From assembly GCF_000190535.1 (NCBI RefSeq), contig NC_015160.1:2914001-2978000 (forward strand): a stretch of 64,000 nt of DNA, in the 5' to 3' direction. The position numbers and the translations under genes were made by a program. The notes under the pieces were generated by a model that ran no database searches, was not told where the DNA came from, and was given only the letters and a program-made list of their open reading frames with translations. Below are positions 45,088-53,367 of this stretch, in pieces. Position 1 is the stretch's first letter. Each line of letters opens with the position of its first letter. The DNA comes from Odoribacter splanchnicus DSM 20712 (GTDB lineage Bacteria; Bacteroidota; Bacteroidia; Bacteroidales; Marinifilaceae).

Positions 45088-45147
45088 ATAAAAACTCGAA
45101 GACCTCCCCGGGTGCGCTGTTCAACGGGAAGCGTGGGAGGTCATATC
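45088..45147 (-). ncRNA. Compact structured RNA 5' of the Abi_2 gene
   Basis: On the minus strand the region from about 45147 to 45088 folds into an outer stem GACCTCCC/GGGAGGTC (plus 45135-45142 with 45101-45108) and an inner stem CGCT/AGCG. The loop contains CCCG that could pair with CGGG 3' of it, as a pseudoknot. A TTCGAG and a T5 tract (plus 45090-45094) follow, like an intrinsic terminator. Transcription would start near 45146 from the box at 45153-45160. It may be a stand-alone RNA partner of the Abi_2 protein or an attenuator in its leader. Confidence 0.6.
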
Positions 45148-45152
45148 AATTG

Positions 45153-45160
45153 CAAAGGTA
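45153..45160 (-). promoter_or_regulatory. -7 box for the Abi_2 RNA/gene
   Basis: The minus strand reads TACCTTTG, a perfect TAnnTTTG element, so the transcript would begin just before the structured RNA. I see no clear TTTG 19-20 bp upstream. Confidence 0.5.
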
Positions 45161-45295
45161 ATACTTTTATTTGAAATAGCAAAGGTAAAGGCAAAAACAA
45201 CAAACTAAGTCAAATTTCATTTTTGATATACTTCCATTTATTTCTCCAGGATGACTTTTCAGCCACCTTCTTCTGTTCTACCTGGCAGGCCGCCC

Positions 45296-45901
45296 CTATT
45301 TTTTCAATTCAGGCCGGATCCTTTCCAACCAATTATCTACCCTATCTTCTGTTTTATCAGCCTCATAATCCTCATCCAGCGGCAAACCGATAAATTTACC
45401 TTCCTGTAAAGCACGCGAATCGTTAAAGATATAATCGCGGGTCTCTGTTTCTCCGATCAGTTGTCCGCCGATTTCCCCGATCGTCTGGCCCAATATGCCC
45501 ATTCCGTCTACAAAATTATTCGGATAACTGACATGATCCCCCAACCCGACGATAGCAACCTTTCGACCTTCCAAACGAATCCGGAGCATTTTGGGTAAAA
45601 ATGACGACCAGGGATCTTTTTGTTCCATTTCCCAGGTATTCCGGCCTAAAGTCGAACAGACCAGGATCAGATTGTGATAATCCAGTAATCGCAGTGGAGT
45701 GACATCAGAAATAACAAAGAGATCCGGTTGCAGATCTACCAGTTTTTGTTTGATCAGACGGGCCACTTTATGAACGCTGCCTCCCGAAGGTGCATAAAAT
45801 ATTCCTAATCGTTTTGTAGCCTTATGATCTTTATCTATCAAATAATTCCCTTCCAGATCAGCTTTCAGCTGATAATTCCCTGGTTGATTTTCCTCTTTCA
45901 T
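45296..45901 (-). CDS. Flavodoxin
   Basis: This flavodoxin of about 201 residues (start ATG 45901, MKEENQPGNYQ; an alternative is at 45910) has an N-terminal extension of some 30 residues. The FMN-phosphate loop YAPSGGSVHKVARLI (about 37-51) follows, then CSTLGRNTWEM for the isoalloxazine region. The long-chain signature is VGLGDHVSYPNNFVDGMGIL. No signal peptide is visible, so it is cytoplasmic. It follows the exported cobN-like gene by 98 bp in the same direction and is probably in the riboswitch RS3 operon. Flavodoxins reduce corrinoids to Co(I) for adenosylation, so a supply line to PduO is a reasonable guess. Confidence 0.85.
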   Translation of the reverse strand: MKEENQPGNYQLKADLEGNYLIDKDHKATKRLGIFYAPSGGSVHKVARLIKQKLVDLQPDLFVISDVTPLRLLDYHNLILVCSTLGRNTWEMEQKDPWSSFLPKMLRIRLEGRKVAIVGLGDHVSYPNNFVDGMGILGQTIGEIGGQLIGETETRDYIFNDSRALQEGKFIGLPLDEDYEADKTEDRVDNWLERIRPELKK

Positions 45902-45999
45902 GGATCGCATAATTTAATGTCAAACCTATATGATATCTAACCTATATACGGCAAAGGAATGGGACGGTTTGTTTTTGTTAAAAAAATTTTCTCTGCGCT

Positions 46000-48900
46000 T
46001 TATTTTTGTTTTTGTTTAAATAACCATTTATCGTCTTGAATCTGAAGTTCATAAATTTTGTCATTACCTCCGTCAGTAGTCGAATCGGCATCCTCTGTTT
46101 TAGCTTTGTGTCTCAGATCATCCAAGGCCGATTTATAGCGGGATTTTTCCTCTGTGGTCAGCGAAGGCATATCATTGATCCGGTCAGAAATAAACTGCAT
46201 CAGTTTTTCATTGTTGCAAATATTCAGATTACAGGCTAATCCGGCTTCCCGTATGGTTTCATTAAACTGAAGTAACATCTGATCCACCCTCTTTTTATCC
46301 GCTTTCCAATATCCTTTCCTGACCGTCTCGAGCAGACGGGCAAGTATCGACTGATAGGCATATAAATTGCCGCTCTTCTTAAACCGTTCTTTTATATCCA
46401 GTCGATATTTATCCATGACATAAGTATCATAGATTTGATTCCAGTCGTTATCGCTAACCGATTCCGGTAATGTGGCCTCCCAGCCCCAAAGATTAAAAAC
46501 CATTTTATTGATAAAACGGGCACCGGCATATCCCTCGTCCACCATCGCATCCACCCATTTGGGATTCAGATAACGGGTCTTCAGTTCACGTCCCAGAAAT
46601 TTCTCGAGTGTCTCTTGTCCCGGAGCCGAAGGATCGACCAGATTCGTCAGCATGACCACCGGTGATTTCCCGTCGATCGTCCGAACGGCCAAACCGGTAG
46701 CACCGAGGTACTGAAACATATCGTCATTATCCAGCAAAGCATACAGATTCGAAGTCCTGCTGTGCAAAGCCACCCTGGTGCCCGACAAAGCATTTTTAAA
46801 TACAGTTTTCGAAAAACCTTTCGGTAAATAGGTATATTCGTCCTCTACTTTCGTTCCCCAAAATCCCTGGCCATACAAATGACTCATCTTGTCAAAATAA
46901 ACTTCCGCCACGTCCTTTTCATCCTCCCAGGTTCCCGAAGCCTGCACCGTCCCACTAACCCCGGTACCATAAGCACCCGAAGGGGTCGTAAACAAACGTA
47001 CCGAAGCGATGCGCCGGGCCAGCGAATCTTCCTGAACCCCCAGTTGTTTCAACTTATCTTCAGATTCAAGGATATGTTCCCGGACAAAATTATCTTTTTC
47101 ATCGGCACTTCTGGCCAGGCTGACTGCCTTGTCCAGCAGAGCCATCAATTCGGGAAAAATATCCCTGTATAATCCCGATGGAGCAAAAACGACATCTACT
47201 CTCGGACGTTTCAACTCATGCTGCGGAATCAATTCCAGACCGACAACCTGATTGGAAGCATTATAAACAGGTCTCACACCAAGTAAGCTTAAAGCCTGGG
47301 CTTCCATCGTACCTTCATTCCGGATACACTCCACCGCCCACAAATTTATGGTCACTTTAGGAGGACACTCCCCGTTGTGTTCGGCCTTATACTGTTCTAT
47401 CAGCTCCTCTGCCAATTGCTCTCCCAACCGACAAGTCATTCTGGAAGGAATCAGTCTCGGATCGAAAGCAAAAAAGTTTTTACCTGTAGGCAGAGCACCC
47501 GGATTCCGGATCGGGTCGTTTCCTGTTCCTGCCCGGACATACTTTCCATTCAAAGCCCGGATAAAAGCATCCAATTCTTCTTTCCCCGATTTTGCGATAT
47601 TCTTTTGTACCTGCTCCCTGAAAAGTTCCAAATCTTTTCCCATCAAATCCTTTTGCATTGATACAATAGCTTCCGTTGTCGCTTTCGTATAAGCCTCATC
47701 AGGGGATACACCGAAAGTGTGCAAGCCGAAAGGGGTTTTATTTTCTTCTATCTCTTTCAGATAATCGTCGATATCTTCCAGATTCTGATCCGTTATGGTA
47801 TCCAGCTTCAAATCCTTATCCAGTCCGAGTGTTTTTATCCGAAGAACCAGATCCCTGAATTGCGCCATCGACGAGATCGGGCTTTTGCTTTTTTGATCAT
47901 AGTATTTAGATATGCCACTTTTCAAATCCCGCAATTCCGGATTTAAAGAAGCCTTATCGAAAGGAGGAGTCATGTGGTCGATAATCACGGCCTGTCCCCT
48001 TCTTTTCGCCTGCAGGCCTTCACCCACATTATCCACAATATACGGATAAATATTAGGTACATCCATGATCAGCGCTTCGGGATAATCATCGGGACCGAGT
48101 CCGGCTTCTTTTCCGGGCAACCACTCATGCGTGCCGTGAGTACCGATATGCACCAGTGCATCCGCGTGAAAGCCATACTTCAAAAAAAGATAATAAGCCA
48201 GATACTGATGAGGGGGAGGAACCAGAGGATCGTGATATAAACTCTTCGCATTGTCTTCCCATCCCCGGGGAGGTTGAGGTGTCAGTATGATATTTCCGTA
48301 TTTCACCACCGGGATCACAAAATAAGATTTCCCGGAAGAATCTTTCCAAACCATCAGTTCAGACTCTTCGGGTTTTCCCCATTTGTTCTCCATTTCCGTC
48401 CTAATCTTCAACGATAACTTATCGTACCATTCTTTGTACACTTCCATCGGTACCAATACAGGATCTCCTTTACGCACCAATTTATCCACCTCTGCAGGAG
48501 CCCAGGAACCGATATTCCTTCCATAGTCCATCACCCGGTTAAAAATAGCAGCACTGTCGATCGGCTGCCCGCCGGTATCATACCCCTCCTGCCGCATTCT
48601 CTGTAGGATAGATAAAATACTTCGGGGAAGTACATTCAGGTAGCTGGCCCCTATGTTTTCTTTTCCGGGAGGATAGCTGTAGTAAATCAGGGCCACTTTC
48701 TTTTCATGATTAGGCTTTGTCTGCAGGTTACGGATATTCTTTATACGCCCGAGCAGCGTTTCCATCTGATAACCGATCATATTCTTAATCCGGATATTAT
48801 GATCGAAATCGTCGAATACGACAGCAACAGAAGGTTCGATATAACCGGCTAATTCGGGTATAGCCACCAAATTCGACCGATTGTAAATATCTATTCCGAC

Positions 48901-49818
48901 TAAAGATTTTTCCCAATCTTTTTGATTCGTACTCAGTATAATCCCATTGATCACCGGCACTCCTAATTTTTCCAGCACCACCCTTTCCTGCTCAGGCCTT
49001 GTATTATACCAACATCCCAGATTCAAGACGGCACTCACGCGGGGAAGACTATCACAGGAAATAAAAAACCGTTCGATCACCTGTTCTTCGTGATGTCCCG
49101 GTTTTTGAGAGGTGAACACGGGTAATACATTAAAACCTTTCTCTTCGATATTCCGGATAAATACATCGATATACAAATACTGCGATTTGGTCAGATCGCT
49201 TCTCCCAATAATCAATCCGATCCAGGGAGCCTGGGTGTCGATATCGGTTCTCTCGGCTAAATAAGAACCGATATAGGTATGTAATTTTTTATTTCTATAG
49301 TTATATATTCCGGAAAGGGGAGTTTCTTCAATATCCTGATATTCACAATCGAAATGTAAATCTTTATTCAGTTTTTTCAGAACGATATTCATGATATTGT
49401 TTTCTCCTCCGCTTTTAAAAGCGGCCAATGTCCAGGGATCGAAACAGATCCCCCATTCCTGCAATTCGGCATCGTATTCATGGGATAAATTAAGCGCATA
49501 AACCTTCGCTCCGCGTTTCAAAGCAGACAACAGCTGAGGTTTAGCTTTAAAAACCAACCCATTATTATGCAAAGCGACGAATATCAGATCGGAATTTTCA
49601 AAAAAATCCATATCACTTTCGTGATAGTTGGAATAGATAAATACCTTGAACTGACATTTCTCCGCTACCTCCGGATGCATTTTCGCCAGTAAATGCATGC
49701 TCCGGTTTACGCCGACCCAAAAACCGTCATCGATAAGAAAACTGACTTTGTTTTGGGCTGTCAAAGATAGCCCAAAACAAAGTGACAAAATAACAAAATA
49801 ATACTTAATCCCTTTCAT
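46000..49818 (-). CDS. cobN: Exported CobN-family chelatase
   Basis: This 1272-residue CobN-family protein has a cleavable signal peptide (KYYFVILSLCFGLSLTAQ) and no C-terminal anchor, so it should be a soluble periplasmic protein. It carries the CobN signature ADALVHIGTHGTHEWLPGKE (about 550-570). GNIILTPQPPRGWEDNAKSL, ECIRNEGTMEAQALSLLGVR and a C-terminal domain ending in DDKWLFKQKQK are also present. It is related to but distinct from the anchored homologue at 1067. It lies 45 bp after the BtuB-like receptor and 98 bp before a flavodoxin, under riboswitch RS3. Cobalt insertion or removal on an imported tetrapyrrole is a plausible role. No AAA+ partners (CobS/CobT-type or ChlI/ChlD) are seen. 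Confidence 0.82.
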   Translation of the reverse strand: MKGIKYYFVILSLCFGLSLTAQNKVSFLIDDGFWVGVNRSMHLLAKMHPEVAEKCQFKVFIYSNYHESDMDFFENSDLIFVALHNNGLVFKAKPQLLSALKRGAKVYALNLSHEYDAELQEWGICFDPWTLAAFKSGGENNIMNIVLKKLNKDLHFDCEYQDIEETPLSGIYNYRNKKLHTYIGSYLAERTDIDTQAPWIGLIIGRSDLTKSQYLYIDVFIRNIEEKGFNVLPVFTSQKPGHHEEQVIERFFISCDSLPRVSAVLNLGCWYNTRPEQERVVLEKLGVPVINGIILSTNQKDWEKSLVGIDIYNRSNLVAIPELAGYIEPSVAVVFDDFDHNIRIKNMIGYQMETLLGRIKNIRNLQTKPNHEKKVALIYYSYPPGKENIGASYLNVLPRSILSILQRMRQEGYDTGGQPIDSAAIFNRVMDYGRNIGSWAPAEVDKLVRKGDPVLVPMEVYKEWYDKLSLKIRTEMENKWGKPEESELMVWKDSSGKSYFVIPVVKYGNIILTPQPPRGWEDNAKSLYHDPLVPPPHQYLAYYLFLKYGFHADALVHIGTHGTHEWLPGKEAGLGPDDYPEALIMDVPNIYPYIVDNVGEGLQAKRRGQAVIIDHMTPPFDKASLNPELRDLKSGISKYYDQKSKSPISSMAQFRDLVLRIKTLGLDKDLKLDTITDQNLEDIDDYLKEIEENKTPFGLHTFGVSPDEAYTKATTEAIVSMQKDLMGKDLELFREQVQKNIAKSGKEELDAFIRALNGKYVRAGTGNDPIRNPGALPTGKNFFAFDPRLIPSRMTCRLGEQLAEELIEQYKAEHNGECPPKVTINLWAVECIRNEGTMEAQALSLLGVRPVYNASNQVVGLELIPQHELKRPRVDVVFAPSGLYRDIFPELMALLDKAVSLARSADEKDNFVREHILESEDKLKQLGVQEDSLARRIASVRLFTTPSGAYGTGVSGTVQASGTWEDEKDVAEVYFDKMSHLYGQGFWGTKVEDEYTYLPKGFSKTVFKNALSGTRVALHSRTSNLYALLDNDDMFQYLGATGLAVRTIDGKSPVVMLTNLVDPSAPGQETLEKFLGRELKTRYLNPKWVDAMVDEGYAGARFINKMVFNLWGWEATLPESVSDNDWNQIYDTYVMDKYRLDIKERFKKSGNLYAYQSILARLLETVRKGYWKADKKRVDQMLLQFNETIREAGLACNLNICNNEKLMQFISDRINDMPSLTTEEKSRYKSALDDLRHKAKTEDADSTTDGGNDKIYELQIQDDKWLFKQKQK

Positions 49819-49863
49819 ACCCCATTATATATCCGCCATCAGCAACAAATACATGTCTTCAGA

Positions 49864-51987
49864 TCAAAAAGTCATAGCAGCTCTTACCTGAAAATTCCGC
49901 CCAGGCATATTATAACCATCCTTTTCGGTATAATTTTCATCGAATAAGTTGTTAATATTCAAACCGACCGACACATTCTTTATAAGCGGACAAGAGGCCG
50001 AAAAATCGAACACCATAAATTGCGGATGCTTAATCAGTTTATCAGTTAAATACCCGGGTTGGCTTTCACTTAACAAATCGTTCAATGTCGGACGATATTT
50101 ATCACCGATAAAGTTTTTCTCGATGCGATGTCCGGCAAAACGTCCGTTCAGCCGCGCACTGAATCCTTTCTGATGCAAGAAATCGAGTCCGAAATTGGCA
50201 TTCTGTTTCCGAACGGATAATGTTTTGTTCCATACTCCTTTAGTCTGATCCTGATAGGTAAACATCCAGGTCAGATTTCCATAAAGCTTCAAAGCAAAGT
50301 CACTATCGAACAGACGGCCGAAGTCATAAGAAGCCATAATTTCCATTCCACTTTTTTTTGCTTTATCGGCATTCTTGAACGTTTTGTACTTTTGTCCGCT
50401 TTCTTCATCGGTCCATGCCTCTTCCACAATCAGATCATCATTCCACGTATAAAAATAAGTAAAATCAAAATTTACCCCCAGTTCCGGCCGGCTGAATGTC
50501 AAACCGGCATCCAACGTACGGGATTTTTCAGGATCCAGATCAGGATTTCCTACGGTAAGCGTACCGCTGTACAAAAATTCTCCGGCTTTCTGATAAGCAT
50601 CGGTCATGCTGAAAGCTGTACCGAAACTGGCATGGACGGCCATACCGCCGTATATATTGTATTTTGCACCGATATTGGGATTGAAAGTGTTGTAACTTTC
50701 CGATTTCTCTTCATTCTCCAAACCAGGTGTTTTCCGAAGTTTAAAATCGATATAATCATAGCGCAATCCGACCGACAAGTCCAATTTTTCTTTAAATAAT
50801 TTCAAGTTACTCTGCAGGAATATCCCCCAAGCCGTATTCCGGAAACGGGGCTGATAAGGTGCTTTAATCTCACCACGCGCTTTAAAACTGGTTATCTCAC
50901 TGACTTCATTATTGTTATCGAATCCGAAAGCAATTCTTTGTTTGCCTAAAATCAGATTATCGTGTGCTGTAAATCCATAAGTATTCAGTTCGTTACCCGA
51001 ATACACATAAGCCGTATCGGTGTCTGCCGTATAAGTATCGGTCTTAGCTGTAGAGTAATGAGGAGCGAAAAACAAATTATGATTATTCACTTTTCCGTTG
51101 AGTTCCAATTTTTCGGTATACCGGGTGACATCTTTCTTTTTCAATCCGTTAGTCCCCCAGACATTTCCTCCCGTCGGCAGATCCTTACCCACAAAAAAAA
51201 TCTCGGTAAAATTCAAAGACCAGTTTTCCCCGAAATCATAACCGATACGGCCTTTCCCGGCGATACCGCTATGCCGAGAGCCATTCATTTTAATACCATA
51301 AGTATCTTTACCGAGGATAGCTTTATCCGTTGCCGACATATGCAAGAGATTATGGTCTCCGATCTTATAGTTTCGTGCCTGAGCAGTATAATCGAAAGAG
51401 GCATCGAAAGAAAGCCCCCGGTAGATCCGTCCACCGACATGAAAAGCCCCTTTGGAAGTTTGATAACTTCCGGCTGCAACTTTGATTCCTCCGGTGAGTT
51501 TATCCTTATTCCGTTTGGTGACGATGTTCACCACTCCACCCATCGCATCCGAACCATACATGGCGGAGAAAGGGCCTTTCAGAACTTCCACCTGCTCTAC
51601 ATCGCCTAAAGAAAGTGTCGCCATATTGGTAGTACCGGCCGGTACTCCATCGATCAGGACTGTCGTGTATTTTCCTTCTGTCGGTTTGAATCCCCGGATA
51701 CTGAAATAAGAATTATATCCCGGATATTCAATCACATCCACATTAACAAAATTTTTCAACAGGTCCGTCAGATTATTGATCCCCGAAGCTTCGATCTGCC
51801 GCTTGGTCACCACCTCTACCCGGTTCGGAAGATCTTTCAATAAAGCTCCGGTTTTAGTCGCATGGATCATCACCTCCTCCAAATCTATCCGACGCATGGA
51901 ATCGGTTTCTACAGTTACAGGTTGCTCTGCATACATGCCCATACAGAACGTAAGGGCAAGAGAAGTTAAAATAAATTTCCTTTTCAT
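49864..51987 (-). CDS. btuB: TonB-dependent cobalamin/corrinoid receptor (receptor C)
   Basis: This 707-residue receptor begins with a signal peptide ending in MYAEQ. It goes straight to a TonB-box-like stretch and a plug (LPNRVEVVTKRQIEASGINN and VLIDGVPAGTTNMATLSLGD, then YGSDAMGGVVNIVTKRN), without the CarboxypepD_reg domain of receptors A and B. The barrel ends with NFQVRAAMTF. RS3 lies about 330 bp upstream. The downstream partners are the exported CobN-like protein and flavodoxin. BtuB-type corrinoid import fits this control; no BtuG-like lipoprotein is adjacent. Confidence 0.88.
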   Translation of the reverse strand: MKRKFILTSLALTFCMGMYAEQPVTVETDSMRRIDLEEVMIHATKTGALLKDLPNRVEVVTKRQIEASGINNLTDLLKNFVNVDVIEYPGYNSYFSIRGFKPTEGKYTTVLIDGVPAGTTNMATLSLGDVEQVEVLKGPFSAMYGSDAMGGVVNIVTKRNKDKLTGGIKVAAGSYQTSKGAFHVGGRIYRGLSFDASFDYTAQARNYKIGDHNLLHMSATDKAILGKDTYGIKMNGSRHSGIAGKGRIGYDFGENWSLNFTEIFFVGKDLPTGGNVWGTNGLKKKDVTRYTEKLELNGKVNNHNLFFAPHYSTAKTDTYTADTDTAYVYSGNELNTYGFTAHDNLILGKQRIAFGFDNNNEVSEITSFKARGEIKAPYQPRFRNTAWGIFLQSNLKLFKEKLDLSVGLRYDYIDFKLRKTPGLENEEKSESYNTFNPNIGAKYNIYGGMAVHASFGTAFSMTDAYQKAGEFLYSGTLTVGNPDLDPEKSRTLDAGLTFSRPELGVNFDFTYFYTWNDDLIVEEAWTDEESGQKYKTFKNADKAKKSGMEIMASYDFGRLFDSDFALKLYGNLTWMFTYQDQTKGVWNKTLSVRKQNANFGLDFLHQKGFSARLNGRFAGHRIEKNFIGDKYRPTLNDLLSESQPGYLTDKLIKHPQFMVFDFSASCPLIKNVSVGLNINNLFDENYTEKDGYNMPGRNFQVRAAMTF

Positions 51988-52017
51988 CTTGAATTTGTTT
52001 TACACCGATATAAATTA

Positions 52018-52194
52018 TTATTTGTTAATTACATACAAGTTTATTCGTTGTAACAGCGGCAAAGCCACTCCCAACAAAGTGAAAGTTTCCTCTCAAAAAA
52101 CTTGCATAAATTCACCCCATTCATGTGCCACCGGCGCTTCTCCGTTTACCGGAAACATTTTGCATAATTCTAAATTCACCTGAAAAGAAATCAT
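52018..52194 (-). pseudogene. Small ORF interrupted by in-frame TGA, between RS3 and btuB
   Basis: From the ATG at 52194 the minus strand reads 33 codons (MISFQVNLELCKMFPVNGEA, then PVAHEWGEFMQVF), a TGA at 52093-52095, then 24 further codons (EETFTLLGVALPLLQRINLY) to TAA at 52018. Both halves look protein-like and the frame is continuous apart from the TGA. It is either a broken small gene of the B12 regulon or a coincidence in a long leader. A readthrough or selenocysteine reading has no support, since no SECIS-like hairpin was found after the TGA. Confidence 0.3.
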
Positions 52195-52320
52195 ATTGCA
52201 GAATCCTGACTGGAAATTGTTTTCCGGCATAATCCCTGCCGTAAAGCACACCCTTTGTAAAAAAAATCAAGTCCGAATCGAGCAACCTTAATCCCCGAAG
52301 GTTTATCAATCATACATCAT

Positions 52321-52499
52321 TTCGGCAGGTCTTCTGACTTACTCCAATCTTCAAACGCCCTTCCCATTCTTTCCAGAACAGTGGCTAAAGTATTGTTGAA
52401 GATTTTAGCAGAGCTTACAGCAGCGGGTCTGTCCAGGATTCTCACCTGATTCCCTTTTCATCACTTTTCCGTAGCAGCAGAATCGTGACACCAAAATCG
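52321..52499 (-). promoter_or_regulatory. Cobalamin riboswitch RS3
   Basis: The minus strand has TTTTGGTGTC, GGGAATCAGGTGAGAATCC, CCCGCTGCTGTAAGC and the B12 box GCCACTGT (plus 52378-52385). GGGAAGGGCG and GTCAGAAGACCTGCCG follow in order. It heads the btuB-like, cobN-like and flavodoxin operon. About 330 bp separate it from btuB, containing an AACCTT/AAGGTT hairpin and a T8 run at about 52257-52264 that could be an expression platform. Confidence 0.93.
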
Positions 52500-52503
52500 G
52501 ATG

Positions 52504-52511
52504 CAAAGATA
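52504..52511 (-). promoter_or_regulatory. -7 box of the RS3 transcript
   Basis: The minus strand reads TATCTTTG, a perfect TAnnTTTG box, five bases before the riboswitch 5' end. RS1 and RS2 have similar but weaker boxes at nearly the same spacing. No convincing -33 TTTG was seen. Confidence 0.5.
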
Positions 52512-52584
52512 TTGATTTTTTTATTTTAAGAAGATACTTTTACGATATTTTCCAATTTTTCAGACAGACTGCGACCATATTCTT

Positions 52585-52676
52585 ACAGGAGATCTGTATT
52601 TCCAGCCACCGGGGAGCCATTGACTGTAGCATGGTCTATGCGAGATTTTGTTCCGTTAACGATTCTTTCAGGGGCT
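52585..52676 (+). pseudogene. Decayed C-terminal fragment of a CobC-like phosphatase
   Basis: Translation from the TGT at 52595 gives CISSHRGAIDCSMVYARFCS followed by VNDSFRGYHGE. This lines up with the cobC C-terminus at 43417-43944 (CIFTHRGVIACAMVYAGICP and IEESFSIEVDYG). The second catalytic His region is partly preserved, but no start, RHG motif or proper end exists. It directly abuts the broken Rpn gene. It shows that another cobalamin-gene copy once stood beside riboswitch RS3. Confidence 0.65.
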
Positions 52677-52679
52677 ATC

Positions 52680-53319
52680 ATGGCGAAGTTTATCAATCCT
52701 TTTACAGATGTCGGATTCAAAATCATTTTCGGACAGGAAATGACAAAGGACCTGCTGATCGACTTTCTGAACGATCTGTTGGTAGGTGAACGGCATATTC
52801 AGGATCGGTGTGTTCTTCATGAATTTCCGTCTGGATGATTCTCCGGGCAAACTGCATACGGACATCGTACTCTCCGACCGTGATACACACGAGGTATTTT
52901 CGGATAAGCTACGCTTTATTTTCATCGAACTTCCGGCTTTTACGAAGGAAGAAGAAGAATGTATAACTGATTTTGAACGCTGGATTTATGTATTAAAGAA
53001 TATGGAAACACTAAACCGATTACCGTTTAAGGCCCGCAAAGCGGTATTCGAAAAACTGGAAAAAATCATCGACATCGCATCACTGACAAAAGAAGAACGC
53101 GAAAAGTACGACGAAAGTATCAAGGTCTATCGCGACCAGTTAGTGACAATCGCTTTCGCCAAAGAAAAGGGAATAGAGGAGGGGATGGAAAAAGGCCGGA
53201 AAGAAGGCGAAAAAAAGAAACAGCTGGAAATCGCCCGTAATATGAAAGCAAAAGGTTTTGCCGCAGAAGATATCAGTGAGCTGACCGGCCTTCCCGTCAA
53301 AGAAATTAAAGAACTTTAA
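52680..53319 (+). pseudogene. Broken PD-(D/E)XK nuclease-family transposase (Rpn-like)
   Basis: The N-terminus (MAKFINPFTDVGFKIIFGQE, then LLIDFLNDLL) is that of Rpn/PDDEXK_2 proteins. It runs in the frame of 52680 to a stop at 52836-52838. The continuation (MNFRLDDSPGKLHTDIVLSD, then KLRFIFIELPAFTKEEEECI) lies in another frame from about 52828. The catalytic core with the Asp and Glu-X-Gln motif is missing, so there is an internal deletion as well as a frameshift. The C-terminus has the usual charged repeat (GIEEGMEKGRKEGEKKKQLE) and a short HTH-like end (ISELTGLPVKEIKEL). It is inactive. Confidence 0.8.
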
Positions 53320-53367
53320 ATTGTTGTTTTCCGACTGAATAAATCAATTCAGAAAACCGCATTTTAT

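Noticed and set aside
46000..49818. Canonical cytoplasmic cobaltochelatase subunit of the aerobic pathway
   Set aside because: The protein has a signal peptide, and neither the ATPase subunits nor other aerobic-pathway ring genes occur in the window.
52093..52095. Selenocysteine codon in the small ORF upstream of btuB
   Set aside because: No SECIS-like stem-loop follows the TGA and the product matches no selenoprotein; a nonsense change is simpler.
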